A stretch of 64,000 bases of DNA from Candidatus Poribacteria bacterium (GTDB lineage: Bacteria; Poribacteria; WGA-4E; WGA-3G), in the NCBI GenBank assembly GCA_003635195.1, contig PYIY01000212.1, forward strand, positions 1-64,000. The letters are read 5' to 3'. Position numbers and translations under genes: made by a program. The notes beneath the pieces were generated by a model. The model saw only the letters and a program-made list of their open reading frames with translations, was not told the DNA's origin and did no database searches. The stretch's first letter is position 1. Each line of letters starts with the position of its first letter. Shown piece after piece: positions 42,170-50,830 of the stretch.

Positions 42170-42407
42170 AAATCTTCATCCAAATCGGACACGGTATCGA
42201 ATGATGAACTCGCCCTTGCTTTTGAGGCCTATTTGCTTGATAGACAGAGACCGCGTGCAACAGAGAAAAACCTCACACAAGGGAAGTATGGAGATATTCT
42301 TGATGCTGATGTCTCAACAAATGGTGATGTCATTTTCACAAACAGTTGAGCCCGTGAACCGACTGACCACACTCTGGGGAGAACTCAAACAGCAGGGCTT
42401 AAAATGA
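42170..42407 (+). pseudogene. Frameshifted remnant of an exported protein with TTLWG tail
   Basis: One frame (42170 to about 42348) reads a coherent 'NDELALAFEAYLLDRQRP' to 'GKYGDILDADVSTNGDVIFTNS' and then hits TGA. The neighbouring frame ends 'PVNRLTTLWGELKQQGLK' at 42407. The last part matches the C-terminal tail of the two PD40 proteins at 9.0 and 10.8 kb, so this is a decayed gene joined by a frameshift, with its 5' end gone. Confidence 0.55.
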
Positions 42408-42443
42408 AAAATTCGTTTCTCTTACCCGATGTGTTCTGCAAAT

Positions 42444-43067
42444 TTAACCCATAAGTGCTGAGTGCGAAACTTCTGTTGTTGCTTTAAATATCGAATCAAC
42501 AGCACTAAAAAGCATCGGTAGGTTATCCACGCCAAAACTCGTTCGGTTCTGGGTAAAAACATCGCCAATAAGCTGCCCAAATTGCCACCATATTCCGTCA
42601 CTCACAATACCGTAAACCGGAAAATCTGGCGCATCGTTTATCTTTTGTGCAGCTATCAACTCCGCTAAACATTGTCCCCACCCTTGTTCAAAATCATTCT
42701 TTTTCGCCTCGACCAGCACAATCAAAGGTATGCCGACAACAGGTTTGCCCAATTCCGATTTTGTTGAAATTAGATAATCTGGTGTGCCACTCAAAGTCTC
42801 ATTATACGCGATAGGTTTCTGTATCCAAAGTGCGTAGGTGTCAGCATACCTTTTATAGATTTCCTTTAGCACCGGAAAGATAAGCGTTTCACACCGTGCC
42901 GCCTCGGACGCAAAAACATCAATGTGCTGTCTGCAAAACTCAAAATCTTGCAGAAATTGTTCTGACGGATGTGAGGGATTCTCAATCTTAAAGAAGTCGT
43001 TTTCCGTGTATACGATCCTGAATTTCTCTAATACTTCAGCAATTGTCTTGAAATCACTAAATGCCAT
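42444..43067 (-). CDS. PD-(D/E)xK nuclease-like protein
   Basis: A 207-residue protein starting at ATG 43067 with GGGAAAGGAGA upstream. 'SGTPDYLIS' about residues 93-101 and 'IVLVEAKKNDFEQGWGQCLA' about 115-134 form the PD...ExK nuclease motif with the following conserved glutamine. Similar stand-alone proteins occur widely in cyanobacteria and allied genomes, often annotated as restriction-endonuclease-like. No methylase partner is adjacent, so a defence role is uncertain. Confidence 0.6.
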   Translation of the reverse strand: MAFSDFKTIAEVLEKFRIVYTENDFFKIENPSHPSEQFLQDFEFCRQHIDVFASEAARCETLIFPVLKEIYKRYADTYALWIQKPIAYNETLSGTPDYLISTKSELGKPVVGIPLIVLVEAKKNDFEQGWGQCLAELIAAQKINDAPDFPVYGIVSDGIWWQFGQLIGDVFTQNRTSFGVDNLPMLFSAVDSIFKATTEVSHSALMG

Positions 43068-43309
43068 TCTCCTTTCCCTCCTGCTCCAATTATACCCTTA
43101 TCTGTGGAACGTGTCAAATTAGGTCTATCTGATTTTCTCAGAGCCATTCAATTACCGCATAGTTTCAATGTTCACACCGTGTGCAGTAATTTTTCAACCA
43201 GCACTTCCACTTTTTCACAAAAATAAGAGTTTGTCTTGAAATTTACGCCAAGGTTGCATCATAAGCAATATTAAGAAACAAATTTCAACTTTTGAGGAAG
43301 GATGGAAAA

Positions 43310-43657
43310 CTAAAAAGGAAGGCAAAAACGTCTCAAGAAAAATGCCCATAGGATTTTGGGGTTACGCATCCATAGGCAGGCAAGCAATATAAGGGTAGTG
43401 AGTGGTGTCCAGCCTAACGGACGGAATAGGTTGTTGTTAATGATGGTGCGGTAGAATGGATCGGACGGGAAGAGCGGAGGGGAGGAAGGTTGGAAGTGGA
43501 TGTGTTGGTGCTGTGGCGACGGTGTGATCTTTACCGTTCCAGTTTCAGTCATCAGGTTCGGTGTATCCAGGGAAACCCAGAAGACTGTTAGTAAAATCAA
43601 CGCGCCCGCAATCAGAAGATCACGGACGCGTTTGTTGAAAAGGTGTTTCGTTTCCAT
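43310..43657 (-). CDS. Short membrane protein with 'NNLFRPLGW' motif (GspC/PilP-like), degraded end
   Basis: A 115-residue product. An N-terminal membrane segment (DLLIAGALILLTVFWVSL) precedes a periplasmic linker and 'YRTIINNNLFRPLGWTP'. The 'NNLFRPLGW' motif resembles the start of type II secretion GspC or pilus PilP-type domains, but the rest of such a domain is missing and the end ('LLACLWMRNPKILWAFFL') looks like a different frame. Probably a truncated gene at the end of the minus-strand operon. Confidence 0.45.
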   Translation of the reverse strand: METKHLFNKRVRDLLIAGALILLTVFWVSLDTPNLMTETGTVKITPSPQHQHIHFQPSSPPLFPSDPFYRTIINNNLFRPLGWTPLTTLILLACLWMRNPKILWAFFLRRFCLPF

Positions 43658-43660
43658 CGA

Positions 43661-45076
43661 CTACTGGGCCCAACACTTCTCGCCCTGGCGACTCGATGCT
43701 GAACAATCCGGTTTGGGCCCCTGACACAGTCTCCAGGACTTACCGCAGGTGCTGAATCGACACGTCCGTAGCCGATGCTGGCTCTCCGACCACGCCGCGG
43801 ACGATCCACACGACCAATAACTCGCACTACACGCTGAACAGGGACCCACACGATGCTCGTTTGCTGAACTCACCGATGCCGTGCAACCCGACCGACCACA
43901 CGAAACCGTTGTCGGTGGCGGTGAGGTCGGTTCTGGCTCTGGCGGGGGTGTCGGTGTCGGCGGCGGTGCTGGATACGAATGCGTATGGGAGTCACAGGCA
44001 TAGAAGTTCGTCACGGTGCAGTAATTCCCGTTAGAATCAGTCGAGGCACAACTCGCCTGTAAAGAATGATCCCCCGAAACTGAGGTCTCATGCACACCAC
44101 ACGCATGATACGTTGGAGACGGCGGTGGCGTTGAGGGCGGCGGGGTGGGTGGGTCTTCGGGAACTATGATATTTGAGATATCCTGATCTGAGTTTGAGTG
44201 CTCACCAGGGGTACCTGACCCGAGTCGCTTTGAACAAACCCCTTTAGACGTGAGTTCCCCGTGTAAACGGTTAGTGCAATATTGGAAGGTAGCATTACAA
44301 AATTCTTTTACCCCATTGCTGATGATTTTATTATATCTCGTACAACTGAAGACACGGTGCCACTCAGGAATACTGTAGTCCGGCGGGCAACTATAGTACT
44401 TTTCTCCACACCCTGTCGTCAAAAGCGTGGGGCCGCATGTCCATTGGTGTAAGGTTTCAGCACTCCCGGGTGTGCTCATCGTTGTCCCACAACTACCGAG
44501 ACATGGAAACTCCGGTAAATCATCATTATATTCATATCTTTTCCTACCATGCCAGGAGTGATTGCTTTCAGAAGGTGATGAGTGCGCACGGTTATGTGCA
44601 CTGATGAGTACAGTAACATCGGACCACTTGGAATGATACTGATTAATCTTTCTTTTTAACGTCTGAATTTGGCTTTCAACAGCACCGATAGCTGTATCTA
44701 AAGCAGAGGAGAGGGTCTCTTGCGCGCTCAGAAGGATGTTCTTCTCGATTGCGTTTTTGATGAACGATGTCACGCTGACACCACTGATCCATGTGAATTG
44801 CTCCAGTCTGTTACTCAGCAACGCGGAGTTGTTACTATCGTACTTGCCGAGCAGCTTCCCCATAATCTCTCGATAATCTTGTAAGACGTTAAGTTCTGTA
44901 TCCGCGGCATCTTTCGCATTGTCTCTCTTAATCTCCGCTTCTCGTATCTTATCGCCTTGTGTGCCAGCATAGATGTCTTCTGCAGAGGAGCGGTTGATGC
45001 AGGTGAGGACACTGATGAGAACGGTGAAAATGAGTAAATATAGGCGAAAGTGTAAGTGTAAGGTGCGGGTCTGCAT
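43661..45076 (-). CDS. Secreted cysteine-rich protein with proline-rich linkers
   Basis: A 471-residue protein with AAAGGAGAAAGAGA before ATG. A signal peptide ('LLIFTVLISVLTCINRSSA') is followed by a coiled-coil-prone helical region (residues 35-150), then about 300 residues with more than 30 cysteines. Two linkers of Pro/Thr/Ser (TPPPSTPPPSPT, PPPTPTPPPEPEP) separate cysteine modules such as 'HACGVHETSVSGDHSLQASC' and 'CGRSGCTASVSSANEHRVGPC'. These look like disulfide-stabilised extracellular repeats. Function unknown. It lies three bases upstream of the GspC-like fragment and 12 bases after the next gene, so all are one operon. Confidence 0.65.
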   Translation of the reverse strand: MQTRTLHLHFRLYLLIFTVLISVLTCINRSSAEDIYAGTQGDKIREAEIKRDNAKDAADTELNVLQDYREIMGKLLGKYDSNNSALLSNRLEQFTWISGVSVTSFIKNAIEKNILLSAQETLSSALDTAIGAVESQIQTLKRKINQYHSKWSDVTVLISAHNRAHSSPSESNHSWHGRKRYEYNDDLPEFPCLGSCGTTMSTPGSAETLHQWTCGPTLLTTGCGEKYYSCPPDYSIPEWHRVFSCTRYNKIISNGVKEFCNATFQYCTNRLHGELTSKGVCSKRLGSGTPGEHSNSDQDISNIIVPEDPPTPPPSTPPPSPTYHACGVHETSVSGDHSLQASCASTDSNGNYCTVTNFYACDSHTHSYPAPPPTPTPPPEPEPTSPPPTTVSCGRSGCTASVSSANEHRVGPCSACSASYWSCGSSAAWSESQHRLRTCRFSTCGKSWRLCQGPKPDCSASSRQGEKCWAQ

Positions 45077-45088
45077 TCTCTTTCTCCT

Positions 45089-45766
45089 TTATTGAATATC
45101 GAAGTTTGAACGCCAGTTCTTGTAGGCACCTGCCTCAGGGGCTTCACTTATAAGCGGCCATCTGAATCTCAACAAATCGTGTGTTCTTGGGGAAATATGT
45201 CGCTGTTCCGTGAGAGCACTGATCGGACGTATCAGTTCATTAAACCTCTCCCAGGCATTGTATAGATTGGGGTTATCATAGTCTTTCCGCATTCTATACT
45301 CCGTGATGAGATAGACGCACGCAGCGAGCTCAGCGGCTTCCGTGTCGTCTGGTGGGAAGGGTGGTAACCTTCCGGCACTCCAGTGTCCGCGGCGTTCTGT
45401 TTGTGCCAGCAAAGCCCGCATCGGGTCTGCGGGGATGGGTATTGTGACAAAATCTGTCTGCGTTTCTTGCTCATTTTTTTGAGCAAAATCTGCTTGCCTG
45501 TTCTGTGGTGTCGTGGTTGTTCCTACTGTTCGTTCTGTGTGTGGTTCGGCGTGCCAAGTGCCATCCGCGTGGAAGTGTCCACCTGTATCGGTCTCACTCT
45601 CTGGCACTTCGGTGGTCGGTTGTTCGCTCGGTTTCTCCAACGGTTCAACCACCTTGTAAATCTTGATCGGTTCTTTCGGTGGCTGGGTCGTAAGCAGGTA
45701 AAGCCCCACGCCTGCTATTGCCACGATAAACACCGATAAAGGTAGCCAGTATTTTCGGATAAACAT
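45089..45766 (-). CDS. Membrane-anchored 'GGHFHADGTWHAEPH' protein
   Basis: A 225-residue protein with GAAAGGAGAGA before ATG. An N-terminal membrane anchor (LPLSVFIVAIAGVGLYLLTT) is followed by a Pro/Glu-rich linker, the histidine-rich 'GGHFHADGTWHAEPH' motif and a C-terminal helical region ('AAELAACVYLITEYRMRKDY'). The His/Asp motif could bind metal. I associate it with poribacterial surface-protein operons but cannot assign a function. Confidence 0.6.
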   Translation of the reverse strand: MFIRKYWLPLSVFIVAIAGVGLYLLTTQPPKEPIKIYKVVEPLEKPSEQPTTEVPESETDTGGHFHADGTWHAEPHTERTVGTTTTPQNRQADFAQKNEQETQTDFVTIPIPADPMRALLAQTERRGHWSAGRLPPFPPDDTEAAELAACVYLITEYRMRKDYDNPNLYNAWERFNELIRPISALTEQRHISPRTHDLLRFRWPLISEAPEAGAYKNWRSNFDIQ

Positions 45767-45800
45767 TGTTTCTCTCCTTTCGGTTGTTCTCCGTCCGTGT

Positions 45801-45986
45801 TTATCGCCTGTCCGCGTCCGGACAGAGCATCGGTTGACACGGCGGGGGTTCTTGTTGGGGTTGACAGATTTCGGGACTTCGGCGACACGGAGTCTGCGCC
45901 GCGTTTTTGAGGTGCCGCGCGAAACTTATCGTCGCCATGAGTAGAAAGAGCACAATAGGGATCCATCGCAAAACGTGTTTTCGCAT
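45801..45986 (-). CDS. Small Cys/Pro-rich membrane peptide
   Basis: A 61-residue product with AAGGAGTGTCTGACTG before ATG 45986. One transmembrane or signal segment (WIPIVLFLLMATISFA) is followed by a short tail with four cysteines ('CRRSPEICQPQQEPPPCQPMLC'). It sits 34 bases upstream of the HFHADGTWH gene. Unknown family. Confidence 0.5.
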   Translation of the reverse strand: MRKHVLRWIPIVLFLLMATISFARHLKNAAQTPCRRSPEICQPQQEPPPCQPMLCPDADRR

Positions 45987-46316
45987 CAGTCAGACACTCC
46001 TTCCTAACCCAATTCTTTCCATGGGTGAGCCGCTACCTGAAAAGGTAAAGCAGCGACTAAAAACAGTAAAATCAAAATACAAGATAAAGCCTTAAGAATC
46101 ATTTTAAACCACGCCTTCCTTTTTTCCCAAAGAAAATCAAGCCATCAATAGGTAACCGAGGCGCAACGCGAACGAGACAACAGTGCTCCCTATTTGTTCC
46201 CTCTTTTTACATGAGCGCAACTGTGCTGTTTTGAAACCCGTTCCCTCATTTAATTCCTTATCCCGTATCGCGTACCCCTTAATATGTGCTGAAAACACGA
46301 AAGTGTCATTTTTTTT

Positions 46317-46685
46317 TTACGTCGTATGCTTGAGCATCTTCGCGAGCGCGGCTTTTTCAACTTCTTCTGGAGGTGTGTCCTCTAATGATTGCATATTCAA
46401 CTTATCCATTTTAGCTTTATCCCGCTTTATCCAATTAATGCAAAGTCGATTCGCGATGACATAAAGCCATCCTTCAAATCGTTTTGGATCCTCTAATGTC
46501 CCAAGTTTTTTGTAGACTTGGATAAAGGTGTCTTGGGTAATTTCCTCTGCAATATGAAAATCCCCAATTTTCCGCCATATAAGGGCGTGAACACCGTCTT
46601 GGTGTTTCCGCATTAATGTGCTGAAAGCCGCGTCGTCGCCTAATAAAATTCTGCGAATCAGTTGAACATTATCATGTACCATCAA
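46317..46685 (-). CDS. ECF sigma factor lacking region 4
   Basis: A 122-residue protein. Region 2 is intact: 'AFSTLMRKHQDGVHALIWR', 'AEEITQDTFIQVYKKLGTL' and 'RFEGWLYVIANRLCINWIKR'. The frame ends at residue 122 next to a run of ten A on the coding strand, and no region-4 sequence follows in any frame. Either a truncation has removed the -35-binding domain or this is a region-2-only form. It is the first gene of the minus-strand set of secreted proteins, which suggests it once controlled them. Confidence 0.65.
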   Translation of the reverse strand: MMVHDNVQLIRRILLGDDAAFSTLMRKHQDGVHALIWRKIGDFHIAEEITQDTFIQVYKKLGTLEDPKRFEGWLYVIANRLCINWIKRDKAKMDKLNMQSLEDTPPEEVEKAALAKMLKHTT

Positions 46686-46981
46686 AATTCTCCCCGCTAC
46701 AGGTTGAGTTACGGTGATATACTTCTGAATGGCAAAATGTACAGGTTCTTAAGATATCAACCCTACTCAAATTCATGAAACCTATTGAAATATGCCCAGC
46801 ATGTAATGGTATTGGTGTACGTGTATTAAACTAACTTAAGAGCATCACGCCGCCCTTTTAATTAAAAGACACACTTTATTACGGAAAGGGTGCATTTAAG
46901 GTTAAAAAAGTAGATGTTTATTTTTTTTTCAATATTAATTTATGAAGTGCCAACGCTAATTAGGGCCAAAATTCCGTAAAG

Positions 46982-47830
46982 TTAAGACAAGTTTTGTCGC
47001 TGAAATTCAGGAGGTGTCAAATGGTTTCCTAACGCCGAGTGAGGCGTTTTGGGTGATACACCTGCGTGATAAAATGCTTGATGCGTGCTTTCGCCTCGGT
47101 TATATCCCCATAGTCACTAAGGTGAACTTCTTCCTTCTTGAGGGTTCAGATGAGGCGTTCCGCATATCCGTTTTCCCAAGAGTGGCCTCTCTGTGCTAAT
47201 GAAATCTCAATCCCATGATAGGTGAGGGTGGAGATATAGGCACTTGAAAAATACTGCACTCCTTGATCGCTATGGTGGATCTCTGCAATGCTTTGGCGTA
47301 AATCCTGTTCTAAGGCTTTCAGGGTCAGAGATGTATTCAAATGATGACTTACCTGCCAGCCTCTTATCATGTGAGTGAAGACATCCATGAGCACCGAAAC
47401 ATAGACGAAGTGTCTGTGGAGACGAACAGACGTTATATCGCCAACCCAGACCTGATCGCACCGACAGATGTCAAGGTTCTCAACTTGATTGCCGCAGGGC
47501 TGTGCTCTTTGAAGCGATCTCGTGGTTTGACAGGTCCGTTTGCCAGCGACCGAGAGATTCCCTGCCTTCATCAATCGGGCAACGCGGCGATGCCCAACAG
47601 TGTATCCCAGACGCAACAGAATTGCCTGATGTGCCTATCCCCATATTCGGATAACGCCTACACAACTTCTCTATTTCCTCTCGGAGCACCTCTTGAGAAA
47701 GGTCGCTTTTCGGTTGATAATAGAGACTGATCCGGTTGAAACCGAGTGTGTCGCAAATCTGTCGAACCGAATAATCGGTCTGCAACGTTTCAAGGAGTTC
47801 TCGTTTCTCAAAGGCAGTTAGCTCAACCAA
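46982..47830 (-). pseudogene. IS3 orfB transposase, multiply disrupted
   Basis: Starts near 47830 ('KRELLETLQTDYSVRQICDT'). A frameshift around 47620-47650 joins to 'RLGYTVGHRRVARLMKAG' and the rve integrase core: 'VWVGDITSVRLHRHFVYVSV', 'IHHSDQGVQYFS' and 'ENGYAERLI', giving D, D and E. A CGA-to-TGA stop at 47146-47148 interrupts just before 'TLKKEEVHLSDYGDITEA'. A further one-base loss near 47040 precedes 'HSALGNHLTPPEFQ', with the stop at 46982-46984. Confidence 0.8.
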
Positions 47831-48053
47831 GTCGAGGCTTTTTTATGTCCAACGCCACGGTCAATCTCCCAACGAGCTGCTCAAGGTGAGCAATGCGTTC
47901 CGCAGGGTCCTGAGATGCTTTATCAGTGGATCCAAAGAGAGATGCTGCGTTTTCAACGAGTTGGTGCTTCCACTTTGAGAGCTGGTCTTCGCTGAGGTTA
48001 TGGCGGAGGACCCCACAGTTCTCCTTGTGAAGTTTCACTCCTGAGTGCCTCAA
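47823..48053 (-). pseudogene. IS3 orfA remnant
   Basis: 76 codons. The C-terminal half is recognisable ('LSKWKHQLVENAASLFG', then 'ERIAHLEQLVGRLTVALDIKK' as leucine-zipper part). The N-terminal helix-turn-helix of IS3 orfA is scrambled, and the nominal start is TTG without a ribosome binding site. Confidence 0.65.
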
Positions 48054-48072
48054 GAACGATTTACGCCTAATT

Positions 48073-48589
48073 GTAGCATAAAATGCATTTGTTCCCTGAA
48101 AGTTTTAGATTACACCTTATACACATTTTTTACAAGAGACTCTGCTCGTTTAAATTATATCAAACTGATGCCAAGATATTTTGTTTCCTACCCAGAGTAT
48201 TTTCGTGTTAAAAATTTTCCTATAAACCTCCGTAAAATCCCCTATCAGATTTAGCAACCCAATCATGGGACCGCCCCGAAGGGTTCTTTTGTCCAAAGAG
48301 AACCCTTTTGGTCTCAATGAAGTCGTCAACTTTTCACCAAAAAAAGTGTGCTGATGCGTCTTACAGATTGATTTATAGTGCCTTTTACTCTAATTATAAA
48401 CATGAAATCGAAAAAGTTAAGGGTAAATGCGATATTTTTTTCGGAATTTGACGAAAAATATGCGCTGTGATCGTCCACTGAAGAGTTCTGTCGAAAAAAA
48501 TAGAGGAGATTAGAGAGGTAGGTTATTTCCGCTTGACAACACTGATGGAGGTTTGTAAAATAGCGGGACCCCATACAAGGAGTCTCGTA
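48073..48589. other. Intergenic region with bidirectional terminator-like hairpin
   Basis: No gene. AAGGGTTCT (48279-48287) and AGAACCCTT (48299-48307) form a hairpin flanked by T-runs on both strands. TGTAGCATAAA at 48072-48082 matches one end of the MITE-like repeat. The promoter of the next gene is listed separately. Confidence 0.5.
48533..48561 (+). promoter_or_regulatory. Sigma-70 promoter of the LDH2-family gene
   Basis: TTGACA at 48533-48538 and TAAAAT at 48556-48561 with a 17-base spacer, 28 bases before the start codon, giving a short leader that contains AAGGAG. Confidence 0.65.
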
Positions 48590-49612
48590 ATGCCGAACTT
48601 TACAACAGAAGAACTCACCAAAATTTGCCTTAACGTCTTCCAAAAATTAAAGGTGCCAGCAGCCGAAGCGGAAATCGTAACCCGTTCCATGGTGGATGCG
48701 AATCGCGTCGGACACGATTCACACGGCGTTATTCACCTCGCCAAATATGTCCGCGAACTGGAAGCAAGGTTAATTCAGCCCGGTGCCTCAATAGAGACGC
48801 TGCATGAATCGGCACCCATTGCGGTGTTAGATGGGAATTGGGGGTTTGGTCCGGTGATAGCGACGCGTGCCGTTGAATTGGCGATCGAGAAGGCAAAACA
48901 GACAGACATCAGTTCCGTTGCCGTATCGCGATGCAATGAGGTGGGTAGATTAGGTGGGTATGCCTGCCTCGCAGCAGATGCAGAAATGATTGGACTACTG
49001 ATGGCAAACGACCACGGCGGTGGTACATGTGTCGCACCGCACGGCGGCGTTGAAGGCAGGCTCTCTACCAACCCAATCGCGTGTGCTGTGCCGATTAAGG
49101 GGCAAGATCCGATTGTGTTGGATATGTCCACAAGCGTTGTTGCATCCGGGAAGATTCGGGTTAAACAGCACCAAGAGGAAGCAGTTCCGCACGGATGGTT
49201 GATTGACGCAGAAGGTGAGTCAACGGCAGATGCGAACGATTTCTACAGCACGCCACCTGCTGCTATATTGCCGTTTGGCGGGGTGGTTTCAGCACATAAG
49301 GGATTTGGTCTGAGCGTTATCGTGGATATTCTGTCCGGTGCGCTCACGGGTGCTGGATGTAGTCAGAGTGAAGATGCCCGTGTCGGCAACGGATTGTTTG
49401 TGATTGTGATTAACGTTGCGAGTTTTAGAGAATTTCCGGGGTTCAGTGCGGAGATAGAGCGTTTTATCGGGTATCTCAAATCGGCGAAGCCTGCTGCTGG
49501 TGTTGACGCAATTCGGATGCCGGGGGAACGCGGTTGGGAGGAACAACGCAGGCGGGAACGGGAAGGTATTCCGATAGACGCTGAGACGTGGGAGCAAATT
49601 CAAGCATTATAG
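48590..49612 (+). CDS. LDH2/malate dehydrogenase-family NAD(P)-dependent oxidoreductase
   Basis: A 340-residue protein. ATG 48590 after AAGGAG is preferred to the upstream frame, which overlaps the promoter. 'RVGHDSHGVIHLAKYVREL' carries the conserved catalytic histidine, with 'HGGGTCVAPHGGVEGRLSTNPIACAVP', 'PIVLDMSTSVVASGKIRV' and 'HKGFGLSVIVDILSGALTGAG' typical of the type-2 malate/L-lactate/ureidoglycolate dehydrogenase fold. Substrate is a 2-hydroxy acid that cannot be named. Its stop codon lies inside the MITE-like repeat copy B. Confidence 0.85.
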   Translation: MPNFTTEELTKICLNVFQKLKVPAAEAEIVTRSMVDANRVGHDSHGVIHLAKYVRELEARLIQPGASIETLHESAPIAVLDGNWGFGPVIATRAVELAIEKAKQTDISSVAVSRCNEVGRLGGYACLAADAEMIGLLMANDHGGGTCVAPHGGVEGRLSTNPIACAVPIKGQDPIVLDMSTSVVASGKIRVKQHQEEAVPHGWLIDAEGESTADANDFYSTPPAAILPFGGVVSAHKGFGLSVIVDILSGALTGAGCSQSEDARVGNGLFVIVINVASFREFPGFSAEIERFIGYLKSAKPAAGVDAIRMPGERGWEEQRRREREGIPIDAETWEQIQAL

Positions 49613-49701
49613 TAAAACCTATCATTAATTGGGCACTCTCAAACAGTCTGAATGCCTATAACAGGCATTCAGACTGGCACAAACTGACAGTTTATGCTAC
49701 A
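49608..49701. repeat. MITE-like palindromic repeat, copy B
   Basis: Inverted copy of 1162-1258. The central hairpin AGTCTGAATGCCT/AGGCATTCAGACT is perfect here. It spans the whole gap between two convergent genes and contributes both stop codons (TAG at 49610-49612 and, on the minus strand, TAG at 49697-49699), so it may serve as their shared terminator. Confidence 0.75.
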
Positions 49702-50788
49702 TAATCAATGAATCACCTGTTTCTGGGTGGAATAGGTGCGCCTTGTCCATGTTGAAATTGACTGTCAATGATGTATTGTGTTGTGGCATATTGATAAGAT
49801 CCGATTGTGCAACAAAGTTGTTTTGGTCTGTTCGCAGATACAAGAGCGCATGATTTCCGAGCGGCTCAACCAGTTCCACCTGTGTCCCAATACTGTTCTT
49901 CCCGTTTTCGCCGATATGAATATCCTCGGGTCGGATGCCGAGCGTTACAGCGTCTCCGGGAAGTGTGTTCAGTGCCGACTGGAGCTGGCTATTCAGTTCC
50001 ACCTCAAAGTTCTCAAATCGGAGTGTCGGAGTGCTGCCATTACTCACAATGTGCGTCTCTATAAAGTTCATCGGTGGCGTGCCGATGAAACCGCCGACGA
50101 ATTGGTTTGCAGGCTTGTGATAGAGCGTTCCCGGATCAGCAATCTGTTGGATTTTCCCCTCATTGAGAACGACGATCTGATCTCCCATCGTCATCGCTTC
50201 GACTTGGTCGTGGGTAACGTAGACGATAGTCGCGTTGAGTCGGTCGTGCAGCCGACTAATCTCCATCCGCATTTGTACGCGCAGCTTCGCATCAAGATTG
50301 CTCAACGGTTCATCGAATAGGAACACCTTCGGATGTCGCACGATTGCCCTGCCAACCGCAACGCGTTGACGTTCACCCCCAGAGAGGTGCTTCGGCTTGC
50401 GGTTCAATAGGTGCGAAATGCTCAGAATCTCCGCTGCCTCTTTGACACGCGTTTCAATCTCCGCTTTTGAATATTTGCGAAGTTTCAACCCGAACGCCAT
50501 GTTTTTATACACGGTCATGTGTGGGTAGAGGGCGTAGTTTTGGAAAACCATAGCGATGTCCCTGTCTTTCGGTGGTGTGTCGTTGATGCGTGCGTCGTCG
50601 ATGTAGATGTTGCCTTCGGTAATCTCCTCCAACCCGGCAATCATCCGTAGGATTGTCGATTTACCACACCCCGACGGACCGACGAGCACGGTAAACGACT
50701 CATCCGGAATCTGAAAGTCTGCCTGTTCAACTGCGAGGACATCACCATCGTAAATCTTAGTGACATCTTTCAAGGTGACCTGTGCCAT
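49697..50788 (-). CDS. ABC transporter ATP-binding protein, MalK/UgpC/MsmX type
   Basis: A 363-residue protein from ATG 50788. Walker A 'GPSGCGKST' at 37-45, signature 'LSGGERQRVAVGRAI' about 134, Walker B 'VFLFDEPLSNLDAKLR' about 154, and the H-loop 'VYVTHDQVEAMTMGD'. The C-terminal OB/TOBE region ('LGIRPEDIHIG') is that of carbohydrate importers, where one ATPase may serve several permeases. No permease or binding protein is nearby. It is the last gene of a minus-strand run, 43 bases after the double-thioredoxin gene. Confidence 0.88.
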   Translation of the reverse strand: MAQVTLKDVTKIYDGDVLAVEQADFQIPDESFTVLVGPSGCGKSTILRMIAGLEEITEGNIYIDDARINDTPPKDRDIAMVFQNYALYPHMTVYKNMAFGLKLRKYSKAEIETRVKEAAEILSISHLLNRKPKHLSGGERQRVAVGRAIVRHPKVFLFDEPLSNLDAKLRVQMRMEISRLHDRLNATIVYVTHDQVEAMTMGDQIVVLNEGKIQQIADPGTLYHKPANQFVGGFIGTPPMNFIETHIVSNGSTPTLRFENFEVELNSQLQSALNTLPGDAVTLGIRPEDIHIGENGKNSIGTQVELVEPLGNHALLYLRTDQNNFVAQSDLINMPQHNTSLTVNFNMDKAHLFHPETGDSLIM

Positions 50789-50830
50789 AATTTTTGTAAT
50801 TCGGGGTTTACAAACCCCTCTCACGTTGCT

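Larger units (their letters stand above)
46958..48072 (-). mobile_element. Decayed IS3-family element
   Basis: Minus-strand orfA and orfB remnants bounded by short inverted AATTAGG/CCTAATT sequences (46958-46964 and 48066-48072), which may be the inverted-repeat cores. The orfA/orfB junction keeps an A6G slippery run typical of IS3 programmed frameshifting. At least three lesions inactivate orfB, so the element cannot move itself. Confidence 0.7.

Noticed and set aside
43500..43724. Plus-strand ORF across the GspC-like fragment
   Set aside because: Opposite to a minus-strand operon with good start signals and without any recognisable sequence.
47146..47148. TGA inside the IS3 transposase as selenocysteine
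   Set aside because: The same gene carries two frameshifts, the residue is an arginine in relatives, and no SECIS-like structure was noticed.
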